Source of the DNA: Kineococcus endophyticus
GTDB lineage: Bacteria; Actinomycetota; Actinomycetes; Actinomycetales; Kineococcaceae
Length of the DNA: 64,000 nucleotides
Reading direction: 5' to 3'
Assembly: GCF_040796495.1 (NCBI RefSeq)
Contig: NZ_JBFNQN010000005.1
Coordinates: 62,001-126,000 of the forward strand
Shown: positions 27,701 through 35,430 of the stretch, in pieces
Position numbering within the stretch: the first letter of the stretch is position 1
Layout: each line of letters opens with the position of its first letter
Translations under genes and position numbers: made by a program
The notes under the pieces: generated by a model
Seen by the model: the letters and a program-made list of their open reading frames with translations, nothing else
Told to the model about the DNA's origin: nothing
The model's database searches: none

Positions 27701-28437
27701 ATCCGGTCGGTGAACAGCTCACCGACCGTGCGCTCGAGGCGGGCCAGTTCGGCGGCCTCCTGGCCGAACCCCTTGACCACGCGCACCCCCGTGACGGCGG
27801 CCTCGACGCGGGCGGCCACCTCGGCCGTGCGGGCCTGCGCGGCGGCGTTGGCGGGGAACAGGTCCCGGCGGCTGCGCCAGGCGATCCAGAACAGGGCCGG
27901 ACCGGTGGCCAGCGCCACGAGCGTCAGCGGTGGGGACAGCGTCGCCATGACGACGAGCGAGACGACGAACAGGACGGCGTTGCCGGTGACGTTGGGCAAC
28001 CAGGCCAGCAGGCCCTGGACGAGCTGGACGTCGCTGATCGACCGGCTGACGACCTGACCGGTCGAGAGCGCGTCGAGCTGGCGGCCGTCCATCCGCTGGA
28101 CGGCGGCGTGGACGTCGTTGCGCAGGTCGTACTGGACGTCGAGGGACAGCCGTCCCGCGGTGTACCGGCGGACGAACCCGAGGGCGTAGACGAGCAGGCC
28201 CGCGGCCACGAGGAGCGCCGCCCACGGCCACAGGGAGCCACCCGCTCCCACGGGACGGCCGATGACGTCGTCGACGACGTGGCGCACCACGAGCGGGACG
28301 AGGGCGGTGACGACGTAGGACACGACAGCCGCCCCGAAGGAGAGGGCCAGGTCGCGGGGGTGCCGGGCGCAGTACCCGGCCAGCCGCCGCAACCACCCCG
28401 TCGGCACTCGATTGCCCTGGGCACGTTCTGACGGCAC
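24727..28437 (-). CDS. Single-chain two-cassette ABC exporter
   Basis: This 1236-residue protein fuses two complete TMD-NBD halves, each with six membrane helices and an ATPase. NBD1 has Walker A VVGTAGSGKST (near 382), C-loop LSGGQ (near 484) and Walker B LVLDDATSAVD (near 507), where Asp replaces the catalytic Glu. NBD2 has Walker A LVGETGAGKST (near 1029), an altered C-loop LSTGQ (near 1131) and a normal LLLDEATAALD (near 1151). This matches the one-degenerate-site pattern of heterodimeric exporters, fused as in the mycobacterial drug exporter Rv0194. Substrate unknown; drug or lipid export is likely. GTG 28437 is the chosen start; GTG 28407 is possible. Confidence 0.9.
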   Translation of the reverse strand: MPSERAQGNRVPTGWLRRLAGYCARHPRDLALSFGAAVVSYVVTALVPLVVRHVVDDVIGRPVGAGGSLWPWAALLVAAGLLVYALGFVRRYTAGRLSLDVQYDLRNDVHAAVQRMDGRQLDALSTGQVVSRSISDVQLVQGLLAWLPNVTGNAVLFVVSLVVMATLSPPLTLVALATGPALFWIAWRSRRDLFPANAAAQARTAEVAARVEAAVTGVRVVKGFGQEAAELARLERTVGELFTDRMRVVRYNSRYGPALQAVPALGQVGVLLFGGWLALTGHLTVGTFLAFSTYLGSMVSPVRQLAGLLTIGQQARAGVERVLQVVDTRPTVLAPRRTPATPLPDGPLGVRFRGVGFAHAPDRPVLRDVDLEVPAGGTLAVVGTAGSGKSTLTALLDRFHDVDAGSVEVGGVDVRDLDPQDLRRAVGMVFEETFLFSDTVRANVAYPVPDADEEVLRAALRTAAADGFVDDLDHGWDSLVGEQGLTLSGGQRQRIGLARALVAAPRVLVLDDATSAVDPTVEQRILSALATQRPAGQTVLLVAHRRSTLRLADRIVVLDGGRVVDSGTEAELAARCPVFQRLFDTGPDEARGPVPAPRRPDRPAGRDLGGTGGSAGAGRTSAPAAGGLPVAPELARRIAALPALDVSPDVDVADVERQDPRFSLGRLLRPFRWALVAGMLLVAGDALAQLVLPQLVRSGLDDGVARQDLRALLVASGIAAVVVALDWLVTVGQGRVTGRTGERLLFTLRLKTFAQLQRLGLDYYEREQAGRIMTRMTTDVDALSQLLQSGVAQTLVSLLSLVGVFVAMLLLEPELAVVVLAVLPVLVVATLLFRSRSRPAYVEARERVSAVNSRFQESVAGVRVSQAFVRTDQDAEGFRERGWAYRQSRLRAQRYIATYFPFVQFLNEATAALVLVAGGAMVRDGRIAVGVLVAFLLYVDLFFAPVQQLSQVFDGYQQAAVGLRRIRDLLRTPTTVPAVAGAAPVGRLRGDVRLEGVEFRYQGTERPAIAGVDLHVRAGETVALVGETGAGKSTVVKLVARFYDPTAGRVLVDGTDVRDLDLAGYRQRLGVVPQEAYLFDGTVEEAIAYARPDATPEQVRAAAAAVGADAAIAALPGGYGFVVGERGRNLSTGQRQLVALARAELVDPDVLLLDEATAALDPAAEAAIAAASDAAASRRTTIVVAHRLSTAARADRIVVLDRGRVVEQGAHDELLAAGGVYAALWASFVAGRAATA

Positions 28438-28476
28438 GGTTGACGACAGTAGCCCCGGGCTGCGACACATGCCCCT

Positions 28477-29544
28477 GTGAGTTCCGCGCCCACGTCCCAC
28501 CCCGAGTCGCACCCCGAGTCCCAGCCCGTGCCGCTGTCCGTCCTGGACCTGTCACCGGTGACGTCCGGGCGACCGCCGGCGACCGCGCTGCGCGACAGCG
28601 TCGACCTCGCGCGGGCCGTAGAGGGACTGGGGTACCACCGCTACTGGGTCGCCGAGCACCACGGCTCCCCCGCGGTGGTCTCGGCGCCCGCCGTGCTCAT
28701 CGGCGCGGTCGCCGCCGCGACGAGCACCCTGCGCGTGGGAGCCGGCGGGATCATGCTGCCCAACCACTCCCCGCTGCAGGTCGCCGAGACGTTCCGCGCG
28801 CTCGAGGCGTTGCACCCCGGCCGGATCGACCTGGGGCTGGGCCGCGCTCCCGGCACGGACGGGCGCACCGCGCTGGCGCTGCGCCGGTCCCGGCAGGCCC
28901 TGGCGGCCGACGACTTCGACGAGCAGTACGCCGAGCTGCGCGGCCACGTCGAGGGCTTCGCTCCCGGGCACCCGTTCGCCGGCATCACCGCCATGCCGAC
29001 CGGTGTGCCGTTGCCGCCGGTGTGGGTCCTGGGCTCCAGCGACCACGGGGCCCGCGTCGCCGCCGCACTCGGGACGGGCTACGCCTACGCCGGGCACTTC
29101 GGAGTCCTCGACCCGGCCGAGCCGCTGCGCGCCTACCGGGAGTCCTTCGTCCCGTCCGCCGCGCGTCCCGCACCGCACGCCCTCCTGTCCGTGGCCGCCG
29201 TCGTCGCGGCCGACGCCGGCCGCGCCGAGGAGCTGGCCCGCGCCGCGACGCTGGCGACGGTGCGGCTGCGCCTCGGGGCGCCCGCGCCGCTGCCCACCCC
29301 GGAGGAGGCCGCCGCGCACCGGTGGACCCTGGCCGAGCGGAACACCGCGGGCCGGCTCGGGGAGCACCTGCTCGCCGGGACGGCGCAGGACGTGGCGGGA
29401 CGACTCGCCCGGCTGGCGCGGCGGACCGGCGCCGACGAGCTCCTCGTCGTGACGAACGTCCACGACCAGGCCGAGCGGGTGGCGTCCTACGAGCTGCTGG
29501 CGCAGGCGTGGCCGGGAGCGTGGGCGGCGGCGCGCGCAGCGTGA
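28477..29544 (+). CDS. LLM class flavin-dependent oxidoreductase
   Basis: This 355-residue bacterial-luciferase-like monooxygenase (TIM barrel, FMN from a reductase partner) has LSVLDLSPVTSGRP at the start of the barrel, YHRYWVAEHH (near 50), VGAGGIMLPNHSPLQVAETFRAL and RIDLGLGRAPGTDG, all characteristic of the MsnO8-like subgroup. The substrate is unknown. The GTG at 28477 is only 39 bp from the divergent ABC exporter start. The N-terminus holds a small PES repeat (SHPESHPESQP) that is unlikely to be structured. Confidence 0.9.
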   Translation: MSSAPTSHPESHPESQPVPLSVLDLSPVTSGRPPATALRDSVDLARAVEGLGYHRYWVAEHHGSPAVVSAPAVLIGAVAAATSTLRVGAGGIMLPNHSPLQVAETFRALEALHPGRIDLGLGRAPGTDGRTALALRRSRQALAADDFDEQYAELRGHVEGFAPGHPFAGITAMPTGVPLPPVWVLGSSDHGARVAAALGTGYAYAGHFGVLDPAEPLRAYRESFVPSAARPAPHALLSVAAVVAADAGRAEELARAATLATVRLRLGAPAPLPTPEEAAAHRWTLAERNTAGRLGEHLLAGTAQDVAGRLARLARRTGADELLVVTNVHDQAERVASYELLAQAWPGAWAAARAA

Positions 29545-29625
29545 GGGGAACGGCCCCGGCTCGGCCGATCGGGTGAACGCCGACGACCGTCTCAGCTACG
29601 GATCGTGACGGTCGATGGGGCAGAC

Positions 29626-29835
29626 ATGATCAGCCTCGAGAGCGCCACCTGGGGCTCGCAGGCCGTCACCACGCCTGCGCCGACCCCCTCCGGCAGCACG
29701 ACCGGCGACGCGTCCGGCCGGGAGCGCCGCCGTCGCCCCGCGATGGTCATCCGCCGACCCACGGCCGGGGACGCCGTGGAGGTCGGGCCCGCCGACCCGC
29801 AGCACCCCGCCGGCCGGGTGGACATCTACCTCTGA
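29626..29835 (+). CDS. Hypothetical small protein
   Basis: I do not recognise this 69-residue product. It has a Thr/Pro/Ser-rich middle (TTPAPTPSGSTTGD), a basic patch GRERRRRPAMVIRR, and an end DPQHPAGRVDIYL; no cysteine or membrane segment. The ATG at 29626 has GGGGCAG upstream; GTG 29605 would add seven residues. The stop overlaps the convergent phosphoesterase gene by 10 bp. Whether it is expressed is open. Confidence 0.45.
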   Translation: MISLESATWGSQAVTTPAPTPSGSTTGDASGRERRRRPAMVIRRPTAGDAVEVGPADPQHPAGRVDIYL

Positions 29836-30359
29836 GGTGCCCGCGGGACCCGGTGCAGGACGACCTCGCCGAGCCGGCCGTCGGCGACGTCGAACTCCAT
29901 CCAGGTCCCCGTGGGCTGCCGCCGGCGGTCCGTGGGCGAGCCGGGGTTGAGCAGCCGCACCCCGCGCGGGGTCGTGGTGTCCCACGGGATGTGGCTGTGC
30001 CCGAACAGGAGCACGTCGACCGTGCCCGCCCACGCGGCGTCGCACCGGCGTTCGCGGCCGGCCTTGTCCCCCGTCTCGTGCACGACCCCGAAGCGCACGC
30101 CCTCGAGGGTGAGGACCGCCGTCTCGGCCAGGTGCGCCCGCACGTCCGGACCGTCGTTGTTGCCCGCGACGCCGACGAGACGCCGGCTCCGCGCCTGCAG
30201 CGCCAGCACGGTCGCCTCGTCGCACCAGTCGCCGGCGTGCACGACGACGTCGGCCGCCTCGACCGCCGCCCACACCGGCGCGGGCAGGTCCTTCGCCCGC
30301 GTCGGCAGGTGGGTGTCGGAGACGACGACGACGTGGACGACGGGGACCCCGAGGACCAC
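29826..30359 (-). CDS. Metallophosphoesterase (YfcE/MJ0936-type)
   Basis: This 177-residue calcineurin-like phosphoesterase has all the metal-binding motifs: SDTHLP (residues 13-18), VHAGDWCD, GNNDGPD, the HE of VVHETG, and LLFGHSHIP. Relatives cleave phosphodiesters or phosphomonoesters with Mn2+ or similar ions; the natural substrate is usually unknown. The GTG at 30359 comes 2 nt after the serA stop, so it is very probably cotranslated with serA. The much longer open frame upstream is a shadow inside serA. Confidence 0.88.
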   Translation of the reverse strand: MVLGVPVVHVVVVSDTHLPTRAKDLPAPVWAAVEAADVVVHAGDWCDEATVLALQARSRRLVGVAGNNDGPDVRAHLAETAVLTLEGVRFGVVHETGDKAGRERRCDAAWAGTVDVLLFGHSHIPWDTTTPRGVRLLNPGSPTDRRRQPTGTWMEFDVADGRLGEVVLHRVPRAPQR

Positions 30360-30361
30360 GC

Positions 30362-31591
30362 TCAGCCCAGCTGCCGCACCCGGACGGTCTCGGGCAGTTC
30401 GCGCAGCAGGCGCCCGACCTCGTCGGAGGCGTGGGCGGCGATGTCGGTGACGACGTAGCCCAGGTCGCCGCGGGTGGCCAACTGCTGGCTCTCGATGTTC
30501 ACCCCGGCCTGGGCCAGGACGGAGTTGATGGCGGCCAGCACGCCCGGCACGTTGCGGTGCAGGTGCGCCAGCCGGACCGTCCCGGGTGTGGCCTCGGCCC
30601 CCAGGGTGGGCAGGTTCACCGACAGGGTGGTCGCGCCGTGCAGCGCGTAGTCGCGCAGCTTGGCGGCCACGAAGCGCCCGATGTCCTCCTGGGCCTCCTC
30701 GGTCGATCCGCCGACGTGCGGGGTGAGGATGACGTTGGGCAGCCCGCGCAGCTCGGACTCGAAGGCGTGCCCGGACCCCTTGGGCTCGGTGGGGAAGACG
30801 TCGATGGCCGCGCCCGCGATGTGCCCCGACTCGACGTGGTGGCGCAGCGCGACGTGGTCGACGACGAACCCGCGGGAGAGGTTGAGGAAGATCGAACCCG
30901 GTCGCATCCGGGCGAACTCCTCCTCCCCGAAGAAGCCGCTGTTGCTGCTGCGGCCGTCGACGTGCAGCGTCACGACGTCGGCGACCTCGAGGACCTCGTG
31001 CAGGCTCCCGCAGCGGCGCGCGTTGCCGAGGGCCAGCTTGTCGGTGCGGTCGTAGAAGAAGACGCTCATGCCGAGCGCCTCGGCCACGACGGACAGCTGC
31101 GAGCCGATGTTGCCGTAGCCGATGATCCCCAGCCGGCGGCCGCGCACCTCGTGCGAGCCGGCGGCGGACTTGTCCCAGACACCCTCGTGCATGGCGCGGT
31201 CCTTGACCGTGAGCCGGCGGGTGAGGGCGATGATCTCGGCGAGGGCCAGCTCGACGACGCTGCGCGTGTTGCTGTACGGCGCGTTGAAGACGGCGACCCC
31301 GTGGGTGGCCGCGGCGAACAGGTCGATCTGGTTGGTGCCGATGCAGAAGGCGCCGACGGCGCGCAGGTCCGGGGCGTTCTCCAGGACCTCGGCGCTCACC
31401 TGCGTCTGGGAGCGGATGCCGAGCAGCTGGACCCCGTCGAGGCGTTCGAGCAGCTCGTCCTCGTCCAACGCCCCGGACGCGGTCTCCACGTCCCAGCCGG
31501 CCTCGGTCAGCAGGGCCCGGGCGTCGGCGTGGATGTTCTCGAGCAGCAGCGCACGTCCGGTGCGGGCCGGTGCGTCGTCGGGGGCGGGCAC
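30362..31591 (-). CDS. serA: D-3-phosphoglycerate dehydrogenase
   Basis: SerA oxidises 3-phosphoglycerate to 3-phosphohydroxypyruvate, the first step of serine synthesis. The 409-residue protein is the short form: catalytic domain, NAD-binding domain (RRLGIIGYGNIGSQLSVVAEALG near 160), catalytic Arg/Glu/His (NLSRGF, HVGGSTEEAQ) and a C-terminal ACT domain (PGVLAAINSVLAQAGVNIESQQLATRGDLGYVVTDI) that usually mediates serine feedback. It resembles the E. coli type rather than the 530-residue type common in actinobacteria. GTG 31591 is preceded by GGAGGAA. A 22-bp palindrome sits 70 bp upstream. Confidence 0.93.
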   Translation of the reverse strand: MPAPDDAPARTGRALLLENIHADARALLTEAGWDVETASGALDEDELLERLDGVQLLGIRSQTQVSAEVLENAPDLRAVGAFCIGTNQIDLFAAATHGVAVFNAPYSNTRSVVELALAEIIALTRRLTVKDRAMHEGVWDKSAAGSHEVRGRRLGIIGYGNIGSQLSVVAEALGMSVFFYDRTDKLALGNARRCGSLHEVLEVADVVTLHVDGRSSNSGFFGEEEFARMRPGSIFLNLSRGFVVDHVALRHHVESGHIAGAAIDVFPTEPKGSGHAFESELRGLPNVILTPHVGGSTEEAQEDIGRFVAAKLRDYALHGATTLSVNLPTLGAEATPGTVRLAHLHRNVPGVLAAINSVLAQAGVNIESQQLATRGDLGYVVTDIAAHASDEVGRLLRELPETVRVRQLG

Positions 31592-31661
31592 GTGGTTCCT
31601 CCAGCGGCGGGAGCGGTCGGGACCCCAAGTCTCCCGCACGGGGCCCCCGCCGCGGGCCGGG

Positions 31662-31683
31662 GTCCGGTGCCTGGGCACCGGAC
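31662..31683. promoter_or_regulatory. 22-bp palindrome upstream of serA
   Basis: GTCCGGTGCC (31662-31671) and GGCACCGGAC (31674-31683) form a perfect inverted repeat around TG, 70 bp upstream of the serA start codon. It could be an operator or a hairpin in the leader. There is no converging gene for which it would serve as terminator. Confidence 0.55.
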
Positions 31684-31895
31684 GGCCGGGGCCTGCTCAC
31701 GGTGCGTCATGCCCGGACGGCGGCTGGCATTCGGGTGGACTTCGCCGCCCGACCTCGCCTCGTCCCCCGATCCGGGGTCGACCCTCTGCGCCGCAACGCT
31801 TCCAGCCCGAGCGGGGACGAGTCCCGCAACGTCCCGCACTGCGCAGGGCGGGCGACCTTCATCACACTGCGTGACGATCGTTGACCGGTTCCGCG

Positions 31896-31925
31896 TTGCC
31901 GCAGGCACGGGACCGTTCCTACCGT
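31896..31925 (+). promoter_or_regulatory. Promoter of the membrane protein gene at 31978
   Basis: TTGCCG (31896-31901) and TACCGT (31920-31925) are separated by 18 bp, a good fit to actinobacterial sigma-A promoters, and predict a leader of about 45 nt containing the GGAGAGGAG ribosome-binding site. Confidence 0.5.
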
Positions 31926-31977
31926 CACGCGACGGACGAGGGACCCGCCCCGTCCCGGGTGGAGAGGAGCCCGCCGC

Positions 31978-33756
31978 GTGGACCGCTACCCCGTCCTGCG
32001 CAGCGACCCCACCCTGCCGGCCGCCGCGCGCGGGCGCGCCGCCCTCACCCTGTCCGCCGCGACCCCACCCGCGGGGACCGGCACCGGCACGGGGTGGGGG
32101 CCGGGTCTGGCGCCCCACCCCGACCGCCTCGAGGTCGTGCGCACCCGGTCGTCCCCGCGCGCCGCGGACCGGCGCCCGAGGGGTCGTCGACCCCGCCACC
32201 GCCGCCCGCTCGGCCCCCGTCCTCCCGTCCGGCCCGGCGCCGGCCCCCTGCTGCTGGGGGTCGCCGCCGTCGGCACGCTGCTGCTCGTCCTCGGCGTCCC
32301 GCTGCCGGCGCCGCTGGCCGCCCTCGCCCTGCTCACCGCCGTGACGGTGCTGGGCCTGCCCGTGCTGCACCTGCTGCGCGTCCCGGTCCCCGACCCGGTC
32401 GGACGGGTCGTCCTGGCCGCGGCCAGCGGCCTGGTCCTGGTCACCGGCCTGTTCCGGCTGGCCGACGGTGCCGGGTGGCGACCGGGCGGTCCCGCCGTCG
32501 CGGTCGCGGGGCTGGCGCTGCTGGTGCTCGCCGTCGTGGGCCGGGGCGCCCTGGCGCCTCCCGGCGCACCGCCGCCCCGCCCCACCCGCGCCCTGCGCGC
32601 GGCCCTGCCCCGGCTGCCGCTGCTCGCCCTGCCCGCGCTGGCCTGGGTGGACGCGCTGGGGGACGTGCCGTCCCCCGGTTGGTTGCGGGCGGCGGTGCTC
32701 GCGGCCGCGGTCGCGCTCCTGGCCCGGCTGACGCTGCGACGCCGGCCCCGGACCGACCGCGTGGGGGTCGCCGCCACGGTGCACGCCGTCGCCGTCGCGG
32801 TCCTCACCCCGCTCGGCGGGGCCGCGTCCGGTGCGGCGGCCACGCCCTGGGGCTCGGGCCTGGCCCGGGCGTGGTCGCTGACGCCCGGGACCGTCGAGGC
32901 GGTCGTCCTGCCGGCCGTCACGGCCCTCGTCGTCGTCGGGACGTGGCTGGTCGCCGAACGCGTCGTGGGCACCCGGCGGGCCGTCGTCGTGGCCGTCCTC
33001 GCGCTGGCCGCGCTCGCCGCCGCCCCGCCCGGTCCGGGTGACCTGGCGGTCACCGCCGCCGTCCTGCTCGTCGTGACCCGCTCCCCCGCAGGACGTCCGG
33101 GGCCGGCCGCGACGGGGCGCCGACTGCTCGTCCTCCTCCTCGGTGCCGGAGCCCTGCTCACGGCGCCGAGCGCCGCGGTCTTCGGTGCCCAGGTCTGCCT
33201 GGCGGCGCTCGCCGGCACCGTCCTGGGCCCGGCCGGCCGACGGCCGGGGCGGGTCCTGACCCTGCCCCTCGCCCTGGGGTTCGCCGTCGCCGTGTGGGGG
33301 GCGGCCGCCCTCGGGCAGCGGCTCCCCGTCACCGGTGGTGCCGTGCCGGCGGCCGGCGTGGTCCTCGTGGCCCTCGCGGCCGCCGGCCTGCTCGCCGTGC
33401 TCCTGCGCCGGGTCCCCCGGCCGCCCACGGACACCGAGTTCCTCGCGCTGGCCGCGGCGGGGCTGCTCGTGCAGGCCGTGGCCGCCGCCGGGGCCGGCAG
33501 CACGGGCGGAGCGGGCTCCCCCGTCCCGCACGTCCTGCTGCTCCTGACGGTCCCGGCCGTGCTCGGCGTCGGCGTCGTCTGGGGTGTGCTCTCAGCCGGC
33601 CTGGGTCTGGTGCTGGACCGGGTCCCCGCGCGGTGGCTGCGCTCGGACTCCCGGGCCACCCGGGCCCACCGGGGCACCCCCGGTCGCGCCCTGCGGACCG
33701 CGCTCGTGGCGCTGGCCCTGTTCGCGCTCGCGTACGCCCGGCGGGCGTTCGGCTGA
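31978..33756 (+). CDS. Hypothetical polytopic membrane protein
   Basis: I cannot assign this 592-residue protein. The first 90 residues are Pro/Arg/Thr-rich and likely cytoplasmic and disordered; the rest is roughly 12 or more hydrophobic segments rich in Ala, Val and Leu, separated by short loops with Pro and Arg. No enzyme motif is visible. The layout recalls actinobacterial O-antigen-ligase-like or EccD-like proteins, but nothing supports either. GTG 31978 follows GGAGAGGAG and a good promoter. Its stop lies at the start of a 16-bp tandem repeat. Confidence 0.75.
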   Translation: MDRYPVLRSDPTLPAAARGRAALTLSAATPPAGTGTGTGWGPGLAPHPDRLEVVRTRSSPRAADRRPRGRRPRHRRPLGPRPPVRPGAGPLLLGVAAVGTLLLVLGVPLPAPLAALALLTAVTVLGLPVLHLLRVPVPDPVGRVVLAAASGLVLVTGLFRLADGAGWRPGGPAVAVAGLALLVLAVVGRGALAPPGAPPPRPTRALRAALPRLPLLALPALAWVDALGDVPSPGWLRAAVLAAAVALLARLTLRRRPRTDRVGVAATVHAVAVAVLTPLGGAASGAAATPWGSGLARAWSLTPGTVEAVVLPAVTALVVVGTWLVAERVVGTRRAVVVAVLALAALAAAPPGPGDLAVTAAVLLVVTRSPAGRPGPAATGRRLLVLLLGAGALLTAPSAAVFGAQVCLAALAGTVLGPAGRRPGRVLTLPLALGFAVAVWGAAALGQRLPVTGGAVPAAGVVLVALAAAGLLAVLLRRVPRPPTDTEFLALAAAGLLVQAVAAAGAGSTGGAGSPVPHVLLLLTVPAVLGVGVVWGVLSAGLGLVLDRVPARWLRSDSRATRAHRGTPGRALRTALVALALFALAYARRAFG

Positions 33757-33845
33757 CGGGGTGTCCGGCTGACGGGGTGTCCGGCTGACGGGGTGACCGG
33801 CTGGCGGGGTGCCCTCTGGCGGGGCGTCCGGCTGGTGGGGCGTCA
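33751..33845 (+). repeat. 16-bp tandem repeat, six units
   Basis: Units of consensus GGCTGACGGGGTGTCC start at 33751, 33767, 33783, 33799, 33815 (15 bp) and 33830. The first two are identical, the third differs at one base, the rest are more degenerate. The array begins with the last codons and TGA of the membrane protein gene and ends in the last bases of the convergent SDR gene (stop at 33843). Confidence 0.9.
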
Positions 33846-34544
33846 GGCGCCCGCCGTGGCTCCGGCGACGGCGTCCGCCACGGGGGTCTGCCCCGACTCC
33901 AGTCCCAGCACGCGCGCCGGGGACCGCCCCGCCACGAGCCCGTCGAGCAGCTCCAGGGCGACGGCCGCCACGTCGGCCCGCGGGACGGTGCCGCCGTCCA
34001 CGGCCGGGTCCAACCGGACGCGGCCCGTGGCGGGGTCGTCCAGCAGCCCCGCCGGTCGCAGCACGACCACCCGCAGCCCCGGGCGGGCCAGGAGGTCCTC
34101 CTCGGCGGCCAGCTTGGCGCGCAGGTAGGCGACGAAGACCTCGTCGAGGTCCTCGGGGGTCGCCCCGTCGCGGACGCGGTCGACGCCGATCGAGGAGACC
34201 AGCAGGTACGAGGGGACCCCGGCCCGTTCGGCGGCGTCGGCCAGGAGCACCGCGGCGCCCCGGTCGACGGTGTCCTTGCGCGCCGCTCCGCTGCCCGGGC
34301 CGGCACCGGCCGCGAACACGACGGCGTCGGCGCCCCGCAGGTCCTCGGCGAGCACGTCCGGTCCGTCGGACCCGGCCGTCAGCCCCTCGAGGTCGCGCAC
34401 CACCCCCGTCACCCCCAGCGCGCCGAGGTCCGCGACGTGGTCGGGGTTGCGGACGAGCCCGACGACCTCGTCCCCGCGGTCGGCGGCGAGGCGGCCGAGC
34501 AGCTGGGCGATCTTCCCGTGTCCTCCGGCGATGACGATGCGCAC
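33843..34544 (-). CDS. NAD(P)-binding SDR/NmrA-like oxidoreductase
   Basis: This 233-residue atypical short-chain dehydrogenase has an N-terminal Rossmann motif MRIVIAGGHGKIAQLLGRLAADRGDEVVGLVRNP with the glycine-rich GGHGKI turn, a VVFAAGAGPGSG strand, and an LLVSSIGVD active-site strand without the YxxxK catalytic pair, as expected for NmrA/ytfG-type proteins. It probably acts in flavin or quinone-linked reduction or as a redox sensor; the substrate is unknown. GTG 34544 is used, and GTG 34553 would add three residues. It is divergent from the transglutaminase gene. Confidence 0.86.
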   Translation of the reverse strand: MRIVIAGGHGKIAQLLGRLAADRGDEVVGLVRNPDHVADLGALGVTGVVRDLEGLTAGSDGPDVLAEDLRGADAVVFAAGAGPGSGAARKDTVDRGAAVLLADAAERAGVPSYLLVSSIGVDRVRDGATPEDLDEVFVAYLRAKLAAEEDLLARPGLRVVVLRPAGLLDDPATGRVRLDPAVDGGTVPRADVAAVALELLDGLVAGRSPARVLGLESGQTPVADAVAGATAGA

Positions 34545-34622
34545 GGGTCGCACGGTAGGAGCCGGCTCCGCACCCCGCACCTCGCGGCGGGCGCGCCCGG
34601 CGGACTCGGGCAGGATCGTGTC

Positions 34623-35429
34623 GTGTCCCGCACCTCCGTCCGCGTCCACCTGCAGCTCCACGCCGACCGCCCGACCGAGGCGAGCCTGCTCGTCGCCGTC
34701 GCCCGCCGCCCCGGCGTCCCGGTGCGCTCGGAGGAGCTGGTCGTCACCGGACCCGACGGGCCCGTCGCCGTCGACGCGGACGTCCTGCCCGACGGGACGG
34801 TGCTGCACCACACCACGCTGCCCGCGGGCGACGTCGGCGTCCTCTACGAGGCCTCGGTGGCGCCGGAGGGCGGCGACCCCGCAGCCCTCACACCGGCCGA
34901 GCGCTGGGAGTACACCCGGCCCAGCCGGTACTGCCCCTCGGACCGGCTCGCGCGGGCGGCGGCGGCGGAGTTCGCCTCGGTGCCCCGCGAGGACCTGCCG
35001 CGCGCGGTCGCGGAGTGGGTGGGGGCCCGGACGGCGTACGTCAGCGGGTCGAGCACGCCCACCGACGGCGCCCTGGAGACCTTCGTGGACCGGCAGGGCG
35101 TCTGCCGCGACTTCGCCCACCTCACCACCGCGCTGCTGCGCGCGCTGGACGTGCCCGCCCGGGTGGTGGCCGTCTACGCGCCGGGCCTGTCCCCCATGGA
35201 CTTCCACGCCGTCGTGGAAGCCGCCCCGCGGGGGTCGTGGGAGGTGGTCGACGCCACCCGGCTGGCCCCGCGCCCGTCCCTGGTCCGCATCAGCGCGGGA
35301 CGGGACGCGGCGGACACGGCCTTCCTCACGACCGCCGGGGACGTGCGGCTGGACTCGATGTCGGTGCTGGCGGTCGTCGACGGGGACCGGCCCGCCGACG
35401 ACCACCGGAGCCTGCAGCGGCTGCGCTGA
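34623..35429 (+). CDS. Transglutaminase-like family protein
   Basis: This 268-residue cytoplasmic protein (no signal peptide) carries the transglutaminase/protease-like fold. The catalytic triad is visible: Cys161 in GVCRDFAHL, His195 in MDFHAVVEA and Asp210 in VVDATRLAP. An N-terminal beta-rich domain precedes it (residues 1-100). Such bacterial proteins are often peptidases or amidases rather than cross-linkers; some lie beside alpha-E/circularly permuted ATP-grasp genes, which are not present here. GTG 34623 has no obvious ribosome-binding site. The stop is 1 nt from the stop of the convergent DksA-like gene. Confidence 0.87.
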   Translation: MSRTSVRVHLQLHADRPTEASLLVAVARRPGVPVRSEELVVTGPDGPVAVDADVLPDGTVLHHTTLPAGDVGVLYEASVAPEGGDPAALTPAERWEYTRPSRYCPSDRLARAAAAEFASVPREDLPRAVAEWVGARTAYVSGSSTPTDGALETFVDRQGVCRDFAHLTTALLRALDVPARVVAVYAPGLSPMDFHAVVEAAPRGSWEVVDATRLAPRPSLVRISAGRDAADTAFLTTAGDVRLDSMSVLAVVDGDRPADDHRSLQRLR

Positions 35430-35430
35430 C

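Larger units (their letters stand above)
31592..31977. other. Intergenic region between serA and the divergent membrane protein gene
   Basis: This 386-bp divergent spacer holds the palindrome at 31662-31683 (serA side) and a promoter at 31896-31925 (membrane protein side). I saw no convincing small ORF or RNA gene in it. No short ORF in it shows a supported start. Confidence 0.6.

Noticed and set aside
33751-33845. Tandem repeat as a CRISPR array
   Set aside because: Units are head to tail without spacers and only 16 bp; no cas genes nearby.
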